A stretch of 64,000 nucleotides of DNA from Thalassobacter stenotrophicus. Lineage in GTDB: Bacteria > Pseudomonadota > Alphaproteobacteria > Rhodobacterales > Rhodobacteraceae. The notes under the pieces were generated by a model, which did not search any database, was not told where the DNA came from, and was given only the letters and a program-made list of their open reading frames with translations. How positions within the stretch are numbered: the first letter of the stretch is position 1; each line of letters starts with the position of its first letter. A program made the translations under genes and the position numbers. The stretch is from contig NZ_CYRX01000031.1 in assembly GCF_001458315.1 (NCBI RefSeq), positions 186,001-250,000 on the forward strand. Reading direction: 5' to 3'. Positions 33,473 to 43,014 of this stretch are shown here, in pieces.

Positions 33473-34132
33473 TCAGTATTGCTGACGATAGAAAATATGC
33501 GTGCCGATCCGCGTGGTGCGTGGATAAACGCGCGCCCAACGGGGGTTCACTGCGGTGGTGTGATAATGCGAGGCTTCATCCGTTAGCGTGCGCGGCGCAC
33601 CGTCCAACATGATGCGCGCAACTTTGCCCACACGCTCCCACGACTGGCGGTCATTGATCCGCTCGGGGCGGCCATCGCAGGTGTAGCTGAATTGGCAGGC
33701 ATGACGTTTGCCCGTGCCTTGGTTGATCACACCGCAAACACTATCGGGATAGTTGGGCATGTCGACCCGGTTCAAGATCACCTCTGCAACCGCAAACTGA
33801 CCTTTCAGCTTCTCGCCGCGCGCTTCGAAATAGAGCGCTTCGGTCAGGCATTGCCATTGTTCCCCACCGCTCGCCTTGGGCATCGCATCCAAATCGCTAC
33901 GGTCAAAAACGGGCTTGGGCGCGTCCGCACGAGGGGCCACGTAGGGCCGTGCAATCGACTGCATCCGGCGCGCGCTGGTCGAAAACAGCGCCTCCCGCTC
34001 AGTTTCCATAAGGCTTGAGAGTTGAATCCCAACAGTCTCGGGAGAGGGGTTCGACGTGCTCAACCGAATATCGGCCTGCGCCACGCCACCAAAAACCACG
34101 GCGATAACCGCCGACACAGCAAACATCTTCAT
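33473..34132 (-). CDS. Secreted SleB-type cell wall hydrolase
   Basis: 219 residues from the ATG at 34132; an earlier start at 34177 would put 15 residues before the signal peptide. Signal peptide MKMFAVSAVIAVVFGGVAQA. The C-terminal hydrolase_2 (SleB/CwlJ) domain spans about residues 93-215: CLTEALYFEARGE with the catalytic Glu, VAEVILNRVD and CQFSYTCDG. Such enzymes cut peptidoglycan, probably as lytic transglycosylases, in the periplasm. Standalone, 120 bases from folB. Confidence 0.88.
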   Translation of the reverse strand: MKMFAVSAVIAVVFGGVAQADIRLSTSNPSPETVGIQLSSLMETEREALFSTSARRMQSIARPYVAPRADAPKPVFDRSDLDAMPKASGGEQWQCLTEALYFEARGEKLKGQFAVAEVILNRVDMPNYPDSVCGVINQGTGKRHACQFSYTCDGRPERINDRQSWERVGKVARIMLDGAPRTLTDEASHYHTTAVNPRWARVYPRTTRIGTHIFYRQQY

Positions 34133-34327
34133 ACAACTACATCCCATACAGCTGGATGCCCCCAGGCAATCCCGCAACGTCCTTACCGAAATGTGAACGA
34201 TCCCCCTATACGCTCAGAACCGTTGATGCGCCGCTTGTGGCAAAAAAGTAACAGATCAGCGTTAATAGATGGCAGGAATGGGGCAAGTCAGATCAATTTG
34301 TCTTGATTGTTGACGTCGATTTTGTGG

Positions 34328-36898
34328 TCAAGCGCCGCCGTCGGGGCCTGTCTCATGGCGAATCCTCGCCTGAGCGGCCGCAAGTTTGGCCACCGGGACC
34401 CGAAACGGCGAGCAAGAGACGTAGTCAAACCCTGCTCTTCGGCAAAACGCGATGGATTCGGGGTGGCCACCGTGTTCGCCGCACAGTGACAGCACCACAT
34501 CAGGACGTGCGGCGCGCCCGCGTTCCGCCCCCAGCAATAACAACTCGCCCACACCGTCCAGATCAAGCGTCTGGAACGGATCCTCGGGATAGACGCCCTC
34601 ATTGACATAGGCCGACATGAACCGACCCGCATCATCGCGCGAGAGGCCATAGGTCATCTGTGTCAGGTCGTTTGTGCCAAATGACAAAAATGCAGAGTTT
34701 TCGGCGATTTCACCGGCGCGCAAAGCAGCGCGCGGTGTCTCGACCATCACGCCAAGACGAAAATCGAGCTCCGTTCCGCTTTCGCCCCGCACAGAGGCTG
34801 CAAGCGCATCTACGCGGCGTTTGACAAGCTCCACCTCGCGCTGAGCACTGACCAGTGGGATCATGATTTCGGGCACGACAGGCGTTCCGTTGCGGCCCAC
34901 TTCGACCGCGGCCTCAAAGATGGCCCGGGCCTGCATCTCATAAATTTCGGGGATCGCTACGCCGAGGCGCACGCCACGCATCCCCAGCATTGGATTATAT
35001 TCATTGAGCGATTCGATATGCGCGCGCACCCGGCTCAGCGGGATATCCAAGGCCTCAGCCATGGCGCGCATGCCCTCTTTGTTACTGGGCAAAAACTCAT
35101 GAAGCGGTGGATCCAGAAGTCGAATGCACACCGGCGCGCCCTGCATGATGGTGAACAGTTCAATGAAATCGGCCCGCTGCATCGGCAACAACCGCTCAAG
35201 CGCGGCAGCCCGGTCACCGGGATCCTCCGCAAAGATCATTTCGCGCATGACCGTCAGGCGGCCCGGCTCAAAAAACATATGCTCCGTCCGGCAAAGCCCG
35301 ATCCCATCCACACCAAAGGTGCGGGCCAAGGCAGCGTCGGCGGGCGTATCGGCATTGGCTCTGATGCCGATGTCCCGCAGGTCATCCGCCCATGTCATCA
35401 ACTCCCCAAAGGCACCATCAAGTGCAGGTTCGACCATCGGCGCGGCCCCGCTAAGGACCCGTCCACTGCTCCCATCAACCGTCAGGATGTCGCCATCATG
35501 CAGCGTGCTGCCATCCGGCAAAATGATCTGCTTGGCATCGTGATCGACCTTGACCCCGGTGGCGCCAGACACGCACGGCACCCCAAGGCCCCGCGCAATC
35601 ACCGCCGCGTGAGAGGTCATCCCCCCTCGCTCTGTCAGGATCGCGTCTGAGGCATGCATGCCCCGCACATCCTCGGGCGAGGTTTCGCGGCGCACAAGGA
35701 TGCAGGGTTCATCGCGCGATAGGGCCGCTTGGGCGGCAGCCGCATCAAAGACAATCTTGCCAGAGGCCGCACCGGGTGCCGCCGCGATCCCCTTTGCAAG
35801 AACCGTTATCGTCGCGGCCGGATCGACCTGACGGTGCAACAACTGGGACAGCTCCTGCGGTTCAACCCGCATCATCGCCTCTTGGCGAGTGATGATGCCG
35901 TCGCGCGCAAGTCGGGTCACGATATTCAGGTTGGCACGTGCCACGCGCTTGACCCGAACTGCATCGAGGATGGCCAAACGCCCCTCCTCAATGGTGAATT
36001 CGGCCTGCATCTCGGCCCGTAGTTTGCGCCGCATCAAGGCCCCGGCGGCCACAAGTTCGGCATAAACCTCTGGCAACAACTCCTCAAGCGACGGACCGCG
36101 CGGGTCCTTGGTGAGGAAAAGCGCCTTTGCATTGCTCTCAAGGGCTTCTCGCCCCAGCGCTTGGCCCAAGTAGCGCCCTGTGACCTGCGGCTCACCGGTG
36201 ACAGAACTGACAAATTGGATCACACCCGCCCCGGATTGACCCGGAGCCAGCCCCAGCGCCATACGCTGCACCACAAGGCCCAGCCCTGCATCTGCGGGCG
36301 CACCCTGAGCTTGGCGCAACAGCCGAGCAGAGGTCCCCTCCCACGCGCGGGCCATAGATCGTAGGACCTCACTCAGTTGAACGGTTGGGTCCTGCGGAAA
36401 GGCATCGTCCATTTCCGCAGCATATTCGGCCATGGCCGCTGCGGGGGTTTGCGCATCTAGGAACGGCGCATCATCGAGGCGCATCACCTCAATCGCAAAC
36501 GACCGGATGAACCGCAGATACAGCTTGTCCGCACGCTCTCGGCCCAACCGCTCTGACAGCAGGGCATGGGTCGCGTCGTTCATGCCGATATTCAGGATCG
36601 TGCCCGGTCCGCCCCAATCAGCAGCCTCACTTGAGGACCGCACCGAGATCAGCAGCGGATCAGCCTCAAACACTCCCAAAAGCGACGTCAGATCAGGCAT
36701 CTGCCCATTGGCAATGTTGCGCACTGTCTCGAACGAAAGCGCCACCGTTTGTGGCACCGGCAGCCCCAAACGTACCAACCGCTGCAAACACTTTGCGCGG
36801 TTGCCGTGACGCTGTTTGCGGATATCCGCAGTTGTGGTCACTTCAGTGAAATCAGGGCTCTCAAGCATGTTGCCAATCTCATGGTGCATCTGCAGCAT
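34328..36898 (-). CDS. Pyruvate phosphate dikinase-like protein with degenerate ATP-grasp domain
   Basis: 856 residues. The central phosphohistidine domain (RGGMTSHAAVIARG, His430) and the C-terminal PEP/pyruvate barrel (GIGLCRTEHMFF, LSFGTNDLTQMTYG, SLCGEHGGHPES with the catalytic Cys) are intact. The N-terminal ATP-grasp region is not: the usual RSGA-SMPGMMDT is RSSSEAADWGGPGT (87-100), and the usual LQTR is LDAVR (near 311). The true PPDK is probably encoded elsewhere, and this relative may act in phosphotransfer or regulation. The start is uncertain; Met11 (36868) is possible. Confidence 0.8.
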   Translation of the reverse strand: MLQMHHEIGNMLESPDFTEVTTTADIRKQRHGNRAKCLQRLVRLGLPVPQTVALSFETVRNIANGQMPDLTSLLGVFEADPLLISVRSSSEAADWGGPGTILNIGMNDATHALLSERLGRERADKLYLRFIRSFAIEVMRLDDAPFLDAQTPAAAMAEYAAEMDDAFPQDPTVQLSEVLRSMARAWEGTSARLLRQAQGAPADAGLGLVVQRMALGLAPGQSGAGVIQFVSSVTGEPQVTGRYLGQALGREALESNAKALFLTKDPRGPSLEELLPEVYAELVAAGALMRRKLRAEMQAEFTIEEGRLAILDAVRVKRVARANLNIVTRLARDGIITRQEAMMRVEPQELSQLLHRQVDPAATITVLAKGIAAAPGAASGKIVFDAAAAQAALSRDEPCILVRRETSPEDVRGMHASDAILTERGGMTSHAAVIARGLGVPCVSGATGVKVDHDAKQIILPDGSTLHDGDILTVDGSSGRVLSGAAPMVEPALDGAFGELMTWADDLRDIGIRANADTPADAALARTFGVDGIGLCRTEHMFFEPGRLTVMREMIFAEDPGDRAAALERLLPMQRADFIELFTIMQGAPVCIRLLDPPLHEFLPSNKEGMRAMAEALDIPLSRVRAHIESLNEYNPMLGMRGVRLGVAIPEIYEMQARAIFEAAVEVGRNGTPVVPEIMIPLVSAQREVELVKRRVDALAASVRGESGTELDFRLGVMVETPRAALRAGEIAENSAFLSFGTNDLTQMTYGLSRDDAGRFMSAYVNEGVYPEDPFQTLDLDGVGELLLLGAERGRAARPDVVLSLCGEHGGHPESIAFCRRAGFDYVSCSPFRVPVAKLAAAQARIRHETGPDGGA

Positions 36899-36997
36899 AG
36901 GGTGCTGCGCCGGTCACACAAGCATCACATTCATAACGCGTGTGTTCATGTCATGCGGTTGATCGCCACAACCACAAGTAGAAGCCCATTGCAGCAG

Positions 36998-39055
36998 TTA
37001 GCCCGTCAGCTTGGTCAAATCCGCGACTTGACTGCAAATCGTTCTGATCTGCGACAACAGGTTCAGCCTGTTGCGACGCAAAATCTCACTCTCCGCATTC
37101 ACCTGTACCGCGTCAAAGAACGCATCAACCGGACCGCGCAGCTGGGCCATGGCGCCCATGGCGCCCGCGAAATCTTCGGCCTCGATGGCCGGAGAGATCG
37201 CCCCCTCTGCCGTCGTCAATGCCGCAAACAAGGCCTTTTCTTCGTCCATCTCCGCAAACTTTACATCCGCGCCAAACGAGTATTCCACCCCATCGGCCGC
37301 CTCAGCTTGACTCAAAATGTTTGACGCTCTCTTAAAGCCCTGCACAAGATTTTCGCCATCCTCGGTCGCCAGCACGTCATTCAACGCCCGCGCCCGCGCC
37401 ACCAGCAACGCCAGATCATCTGCACCCGGCATCGCCAGACACGCATCAATCACGTCGTGCCGGATACCCTGATCGCGCAAATACACTTTGAGGCGGTCGT
37501 AGATAAAGCTCAACAGATCAGCCACATCCGCGCCAGGATACCCTTTGGCCAAAACCTCTGACAGGTTCATGCGCGCGCCGTTTTCCAACACCAACCGGAT
37601 CACACCGAGTGCGGCCCGACGCAGGGCGAACGGATCCTTGGACCCAGTGGGTTTTTCTTCGATTGCCCAAAAGCCGGTCAACAAATCAATCTTGTCCGCC
37701 AGCGCAACGGCCACCGAAACCGGTGCCGTGGGCACGTCATCCGAGGGCCCCAGCGGTGCGTAGTGTTCTTCGCACACCGCCGCGACTTCCGCCGGCAGGC
37801 CCGCGTGCGTCGCGTAGTAGCGGCCCATCAAGCCCTGAAGCTCTGGGAATTCATACACCATCTCAGAGCTAAGGTCTGCCTTGGCCACACCCGCCGCAGT
37901 CGCAGCCGTTTCGGCGTCAGCACCCACGGAGGGCGCGATTTCACCGGCCAGTGCCTTGATGCGTTCAATTCGTTCCAGCTGGCTGCCCAGTTTGTTATGG
38001 AATGTCACGTTATCAAGGGATTGCACCCATGTGTTAATGTCAGATGTCGCCACGCGCAGGTCGTTCTCCCAAAAGAACTTCGCATCCGCCAGCCGCGCCG
38101 ACAGCACCTTTGCGTTGCCCGCAAGGATGGTCGCGCCTTGATCCGCTGTTTCACGGTTGGCCACGGTCACGAACCGCTCAATGCGCCCCGTCGCTCCGTT
38201 GCGCACCGAGAAAAACTTTTGGTGCTCTTTCATCGAAGTCTGCAGCACCTCGGGCGGCAGATCGAGGAAGTCTTCCGCAATCTCGCCCATCAAGACCACC
38301 GGCCATTCAACTAGCCCCGCGACCTCAGCCAGAAGGCCTTTGTCGTCTACGACTTCCAGACCCGCAGCGAAGGCTTGGTTCGTGGCGTCGTTCCAAATAG
38401 CATCTGCGCGTTCAGCAGCCTCAAGCACCACATGGGCGCGTTTCAGCTTAGCCGCATAATCCTCGAACGACGTGACCGAGAAGGCATCCGGCGCCATGAA
38501 ACGGTGGCCCCGCGTTGTGTCACCCGAGGTGATCGTGTCGACCGAAAACGGCACAACCTCTGCGCCCGCTTCATCCGTCAAAATGCACAGGATTGTGTGC
38601 AATGGCCGGACCCAGCGCAGGCTGCCTGCGCCCCACCGCATGGATTTTGGCCATGGGAAGTTGCGCACCACATCGGGAACCAATTCAGCAATAATCTCAG
38701 CCGCCGGGCGGCCCGGCTTTTCGATCACCGCAAACCAGACCTGCCCTTTTTTGTCGTCCCGCGCTTCCAGCTGGTCTTTGGCAAGACCCGTGGATCGCAA
38801 GAACCCTTCAAGCGCCTTTTCGGGCGCATCAACACGCGGGCCTTTACGCTCTTCGCGGGTGTTCGGGCTTTCGGCCGTCAAGCCATTGACCGACAAAACC
38901 AGACGGCGCGGCGTGACGTGCGCCACGGCACCCGAATATGTCAGCCCGGCCTCAACCAGACCATCGGTCACGCGCTTTTGCAGATCCGCGGCGGCACGGG
39001 CCTGCATCCGGGCAGGAATTTCTTCGGAGAACAGCTCCAGCAACAGATCGGGCAT
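36998..39055 (-). CDS. glyS: Glycyl-tRNA synthetase beta subunit
   Basis: 685 residues. The beta subunit of the alpha2beta2 glycyl-tRNA synthetase, carrying tRNA-binding parts. Start MPDLLLELFSEEIPARMQAR, then VTPRRLVLSVNGL and the block KSMRWG; the C-terminal HD-like and anticodon regions follow (DKIDLLTGFWAIEEKPTGSK, DPFALRRAALGVIRL). Its ATG overlaps the stop of the DUF6446-like gene by one base (TGATG). Confidence 0.95.
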   Translation of the reverse strand: MPDLLLELFSEEIPARMQARAAADLQKRVTDGLVEAGLTYSGAVAHVTPRRLVLSVNGLTAESPNTREERKGPRVDAPEKALEGFLRSTGLAKDQLEARDDKKGQVWFAVIEKPGRPAAEIIAELVPDVVRNFPWPKSMRWGAGSLRWVRPLHTILCILTDEAGAEVVPFSVDTITSGDTTRGHRFMAPDAFSVTSFEDYAAKLKRAHVVLEAAERADAIWNDATNQAFAAGLEVVDDKGLLAEVAGLVEWPVVLMGEIAEDFLDLPPEVLQTSMKEHQKFFSVRNGATGRIERFVTVANRETADQGATILAGNAKVLSARLADAKFFWENDLRVATSDINTWVQSLDNVTFHNKLGSQLERIERIKALAGEIAPSVGADAETAATAAGVAKADLSSEMVYEFPELQGLMGRYYATHAGLPAEVAAVCEEHYAPLGPSDDVPTAPVSVAVALADKIDLLTGFWAIEEKPTGSKDPFALRRAALGVIRLVLENGARMNLSEVLAKGYPGADVADLLSFIYDRLKVYLRDQGIRHDVIDACLAMPGADDLALLVARARALNDVLATEDGENLVQGFKRASNILSQAEAADGVEYSFGADVKFAEMDEEKALFAALTTAEGAISPAIEAEDFAGAMGAMAQLRGPVDAFFDAVQVNAESEILRRNRLNLLSQIRTICSQVADLTKLTG

Positions 39056-39579
39056 CAGAAGTCTCCCTTAAAGGTTGCGCGATCAGGGCACGCGTCACCA
39101 ACGGGAGAGCCGTCATAGGCTTTCTTCCCGCAATTGTTCAATTCATGCCACGCAAAGCCGCGCCCATCGGGCAGCACAGCAATCACGCGGTTTACGCCGT
39201 AGGCGATGTTTTCTTGGCCCAGAAACGCAAGCGCCCCGCCGGAGGCCAATGCCTCACCAATTGCGGGTGCATCAAAGCAATCGAACCACGATGGTGGCAC
39301 TGTGGGCGCTACATTCTCAAGCACTTCGAAGCGTTCGCTCATGAAGGCGGGGGATGACGTGGTTGTAAAACAGGCGCGAAATCCCAACGGGGATGAGGCA
39401 GAGCGGATCGCGGTCACATCAGACACGCCAAAAGGCTCTGGCGCGGCCCCGCCCACAGGTGTGGCCTGCAATGTGACGTTTTCCATAGGCGCCCAATAGG
39501 CGGAGTGATTGGTGTACCAAATCCCCACGCCGGCGGCCAATGCGGTTCCGAGCAGCAGCATCACGACAAATTTTCCCAA
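39055..39579 (-). CDS. DUF6446-like membrane-anchored protein between glyQ and glyS
   Basis: About 174 residues from a TTG five bases after the glyQ stop, with AGGAGG inside the glyQ end. An N-terminal membrane anchor (MLLLGTALAAGVGIWYTNHS) is followed by a periplasmic domain with RACFTTTSSPAFMSERFEV, WFDCFDAPAIGEALASG, GVNRVIAVLPDGRGFAWHEL and NNCGKKAYDGSPVGDACP. From memory this matches DUF6446, a Rhodobacterales family. Four cysteines (in ACF, DCF, NCG, ACP) could form disulfides. A link to glycyl-tRNA synthesis is not evident. Confidence 0.75.
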   Translation of the reverse strand: MGKFVVMLLLGTALAAGVGIWYTNHSAYWAPMENVTLQATPVGGAAPEPFGVSDVTAIRSASSPLGFRACFTTTSSPAFMSERFEVLENVAPTVPPSWFDCFDAPAIGEALASGGALAFLGQENIAYGVNRVIAVLPDGRGFAWHELNNCGKKAYDGSPVGDACPDRATFKGDF

Positions 39580-39583
39580 AACC

Positions 39584-40528
39584 TCAGGCCTCCTGCGGCT
39601 GCCAGCCGCCTGCTTGCGTCTGCACGAAAGCGTCTGCACAGGCTTTGGCAAGAGCCCGCACACGCCCGATATACGCTTGACGCTCCGTGACCGAGATTAC
39701 ACCGCGCGCGTCCAGCAGGTTAAAGATATGGCTGGCCTTGATGCATTGATCATACGCGGGCTGTGCCATGACGATCCGACGCCCTGTTTTGGGGTCTTCT
39801 GCGGGCAGCGCGAGGATCGCTGCACACTCGGCCTCCGCATCGACAAAATGCTGCAACAGCGCCTCGGTGTTGGCCACGTCAAAGTTCCAGCGCGCGTATT
39901 GCGCCTCTGCTTCGCGGAACACATCCCCATAGCTCAGCGGGATCAGCGCGTCCGGTGCATTGAACGGCATGTCCATCACATGGTCCACGCCCAGAACATA
40001 CATGGCAAGACGCTCGAGACCGTAGGTCAGCTCGCCCGAGACAGGCTGGCAATCATGCCCGCCAACCTGTTGAAAGTACGTGAACTGCGAGACTTCCATT
40101 CCGTCGCACCAGACTTCCCACCCAAGGCCCCAAGCGCCAAGTGTCGGGCTTTCCCAGTCATCCTCAACAAAGCGGATGTCGTGCAGGTCCATATCAATCC
40201 CAATCGCCCGGAGCGAGCCAAGGTACAGCTCCTGCAAATCGGGCGGTGAGGGTTTGATGATCACTTGATATTGATAATAGTGCTGCAACCGGTTGGGGCT
40301 GTCGCCGTAGCGGCCATCAGTCGGGCGGCGCGAGGGCTGCACATAGGCGGCGGCCCAAGGCTTGCTCCCGAGGGCGCGCAGGGTCGTGGCGGGGTGAAAT
40401 GTGCCCGCACCAACCTCCATATCGTAGGGTTGCAGGACAGCGCAGCCTTTGGACGCCCAATACTCTTGCAGGCGCAGGATGATCTCCTGGAACGAGCGTG
40501 GGGTCGTGGGCGTGGGGGATGCGGACAT
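39584..40528 (-). CDS. glyQ: Glycyl-tRNA synthetase alpha subunit
   Basis: 314 residues. The catalytic subunit. Start region [20 protein letters not shown] and the class II motifs [39 protein letters not shown] and [10 protein letters not shown] are present. The ATG at 40528 is preferred because the 11 residues before it ([11 protein letters not shown]) do not match the family. glyQ, the DUF6446-like gene and glyS form one leftward operon. Confidence 0.95.
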   Translation of the reverse strand: MSASPTPTTPRSFQEIILRLQEYWASKGCAVLQPYDMEVGAGTFHPATTLRALGSKPWAAAYVQPSRRPTDGRYGDSPNRLQHYYQYQVIIKPSPPDLQELYLGSLRAIGIDMDLHDIRFVEDDWESPTLGAWGLGWEVWCDGMEVSQFTYFQQVGGHDCQPVSGELTYGLERLAMYVLGVDHVMDMPFNAPDALIPLSYGDVFREAEAQYARWNFDVANTEALLQHFVDAEAECAAILALPAEDPKTGRRIVMAQPAYDQCIKASHIFNLLDARGVISVTERQAYIGRVRALAKACADAFVQTQAGGWQPQEA

Positions 40529-40771
40529 AGCGGTGCTCCGTGGCGTTCGGTGCGGGGGCACCGGCGTTCGGCGCTTGCATAGGCGGTTCCGTGAGGGGGG
40601 TCAATCAACGCGGGGATGCGACCCGAAAGACGCAGCCGCCCCGCGATACCGTTTGGTCGGGGTGCCTAAGCATTGCACTGCGTCCCCCGCTTTGGCACAA
40701 AGCCCCAACCACGCCAACACGCGCCCTGCCAACCGCGACACGCGCCAAGGCACACCCGCGACGGAGACAGT

Positions 40772-42505
40772 ATGACACGCCGCCTTTTGAACGTATTTTT
40801 TGTGATTTTCATGGGCTTTTTCGCCCCTGCGGCCCTCGCGCAGCAAAGCACTTGGGTGCAGATAGAAAGCCACCCTACCCTGGCCGAGGCGCAAGATCGC
40901 GCCCGCGCCTACGAAACACTTGTCCCCGACCTGAACGGTTTCGCCGCCCCCTCCGGATGGTATTCGCTCGCGCTGGGACCCTTCGACGCGGCCACCGCCC
41001 AGACAACATTGCGCCAGTTGCGCGCCAACGGGTTAATTCCTCGCGACAGTTTCATTGCCGATGGGCGTGGGTTTGGGGCTCAATTCTGGCCCGAAGGCGG
41101 CCGCAATGACAGCCAACAAGCACAGGTCGCGACGCCAAGCCCCACGGCGCCGGCCATCGCGCCCCCCGGATCACCGTCCCCATCGGACGAAACAGTGGCT
41201 GAGGCCCGCGCATCCGAACGGTTATTGACCCGCCCGCAGCGCGAAGACCTGCAAACCGCGCTCCAGTGGTTCGGCTTCTATACGGCTGCAATTGATGGTG
41301 CTTTTGGTCCCGGCACGCGCCGCTCCATGCAGTTGTGGCAGGATGATCAGGGCCAAGAGCCCACCGGCATTTTGACCACTGCGCAACGCAGCCAATTGCT
41401 AGAACAATACGCGGCCGCTCTGGCGACCCTTGGGCTTGAAGTTTTGCGCGACGACATCGCGGGTGTGCAGATTGAGGCCCCCCTTGGGCTGGTGCAATTT
41501 GACCGCTACGAGGCCCCCTTTGCCCATTATGAGGCCCGGGATGACAGTGGCGTGCGCATGATCTTGATCAGTCAGGCAGGTGATCGCGGCACCGTCAGCG
41601 GGCTTTATGACATTCTGCAAACCCTTGATGTGGTGCCGCCAAACGGCCCCCGCTCCAAGGGCCGCGATGGGTTTATTCTACGCGGCGAAGGTCCTGCGCT
41701 GACATCCGAAACACATGTCCGGCTGCGGAACGGCCACGTGCATGGCTTTATGCTGATCTGGCCCCCAGAGCAGGCAGAAACCATCGCCCGTGTCCTACCC
41801 AAGATGGAGGCAAGCCTGCGCTCGATCGGGCCCGCGATGGACCCCGCTCAAGGCTACGACGCCACGCGCCAAGACGTCGATCTGGTGTCTGGCCTTGATG
41901 TGCGCCGCCCCCTCAAATCTCGCTCGGGCTTTTTTGTGGACGCTGCGGGCCGCGTGTTAACCTCAGCCGAGATGGCGAACGGGTGTGGTCGGCTTACGAT
42001 CAACCAACAGCACCCAGCGGAGGTGATTTTTGCAGATGACACCATCGCACTGCTCGCCCCGCAAGAGCGTTTGGCCCCCGTCGCTGTCGCAGCCTTTGCG
42101 CGCACGCCCGGCCGGTTGCGCAGCAGCGTTTCGGTTGCGGGCTTTCCCTATGAGGGCATCCTTGGTGCCGCGAGCTTAACCTTCGGCACGCTTGAGGACC
42201 TGCGCGGTTTGACCGGTGATGAGGCGCTGTTGCGGCTGAGCATGGTGGCCCAACCCGGTGACACTGGCGGGCCAGTGTTTGACGAAACCGGCGCTGTCAC
42301 AGGTGTTCTGCTGGCTGACACGTCTGCCACCCGTACCCTGCCCCAAGACGTGGCTTTTGCGCGCAAAGCAGGTGACATCACCGTGACGCTTTTATCTCAG
42401 GGGGTGTCACCCGCGATCTCTTCCGCGACAGAGGCCCTCGCACCACAGGACCTGACCACGCGAGCGGCTGATATGACCGTCTTGGTCAGTTGCTGGGAGC
42501 AATAA
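40772..42505 (+). CDS. Secreted protein with peptidoglycan-binding and inactive trypsin-like domains
   Basis: 577 residues. Signal peptide about 1-23 (ends FFAPAALAQQ), a SPOR-like segment about 26-105 (TWVQIESHPTLAEAQDRARA, WYSLALGPF), a PG_binding_1 domain about 150-210 (LQWFGFYTAAIDGAFGPGTR) and a trypsin-like domain about 384-550. The catalytic serine position reads GDTGGP (Thr498), and the place of the histidine (normally TNAHVV-GC) reads LTSAEMANGC with Glu400. The Asp in ADDTIALL remains. It is thus probably not a serine protease. The N-terminal domains place it in the periplasm near peptidoglycan. It is divergent from glyQ. Confidence 0.82.
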   Translation: MTRRLLNVFFVIFMGFFAPAALAQQSTWVQIESHPTLAEAQDRARAYETLVPDLNGFAAPSGWYSLALGPFDAATAQTTLRQLRANGLIPRDSFIADGRGFGAQFWPEGGRNDSQQAQVATPSPTAPAIAPPGSPSPSDETVAEARASERLLTRPQREDLQTALQWFGFYTAAIDGAFGPGTRRSMQLWQDDQGQEPTGILTTAQRSQLLEQYAAALATLGLEVLRDDIAGVQIEAPLGLVQFDRYEAPFAHYEARDDSGVRMILISQAGDRGTVSGLYDILQTLDVVPPNGPRSKGRDGFILRGEGPALTSETHVRLRNGHVHGFMLIWPPEQAETIARVLPKMEASLRSIGPAMDPAQGYDATRQDVDLVSGLDVRRPLKSRSGFFVDAAGRVLTSAEMANGCGRLTINQQHPAEVIFADDTIALLAPQERLAPVAVAAFARTPGRLRSSVSVAGFPYEGILGAASLTFGTLEDLRGLTGDEALLRLSMVAQPGDTGGPVFDETGAVTGVLLADTSATRTLPQDVAFARKAGDITVTLLSQGVSPAISSATEALAPQDLTTRAADMTVLVSCWEQ

Positions 42506-42513
42506 TCGACAAA

Positions 42514-42537
42514 GGCCGCCCTAACTACGGGGCGGTC
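42514..42537. terminator. Hairpin between convergent genes
   Basis: GGCCGCCC (42514-42521) and GGGCGGTC (42530-42537) form an 8-bp stem (one G-T pair) between the ends of the protease-like gene and holC. There is no T run directly after it on either strand, so terminator function is only possible. Confidence 0.4.
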
Positions 42538-43004
42538 TACCCTGTGTTTTTGGACGCTTTTTCTTCCCAACGCCCACTTTCCTCGGACCAATAGCGCGCC
42601 GCAGCGCCCGCATCTGTCAGCGATTTCCACTGCGTCCGGGCGTGGGCCACAGCCTCGCCATCGGTGCCATCGAACAAGATCATCACCCGCGAGAGCGTCC
42701 CCACCTCTTCCGGTGTGACCTCAGCCCCATCCACCGCCATGACACACTGCGGATCATTGGCAGCCGTCATATCAGCCGTCAAAAGAATGGGTTGGCGGGC
42801 ATCGTGGTCCCCGCCCGCAAGCCCGTGGGGCAGAAAGCTATCCCGCGCGCCATGCCACAACTTGGCATCAAGCGCCTTTAGACGCTCCGCATCGCGGCCC
42901 CGTAACGCCACGCGCCACCCTGCCCCAAGCGCTTTGCCGAGCAGAGTGGCGGCGGTGACCTCAAGAGGTTGCCGCGTCAGGTGGTAGAAGTAGGCCTCTC
43001 CCAT
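42537..43004 (-). CDS. holC: DNA polymerase III chi subunit
   Basis: 155 residues. Chi links the clamp loader to SSB. Family marks are the start EAYFYHLTRQPLEVTAATLL, GKALGAGWRVALRG, LDAKLWHGARDSFLPHGL and the Walker-like end DGTDGEAVAHARTQWKSLTD. It lies ten bases after pepA, an order common in alphaproteobacteria. Confidence 0.93.
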   Translation of the reverse strand: MGEAYFYHLTRQPLEVTAATLLGKALGAGWRVALRGRDAERLKALDAKLWHGARDSFLPHGLAGGDHDARQPILLTADMTAANDPQCVMAVDGAEVTPEEVGTLSRVMILFDGTDGEAVAHARTQWKSLTDAGAAARYWSEESGRWEEKASKNTG

Positions 43005-43014
43005 CGGTCGTGCG

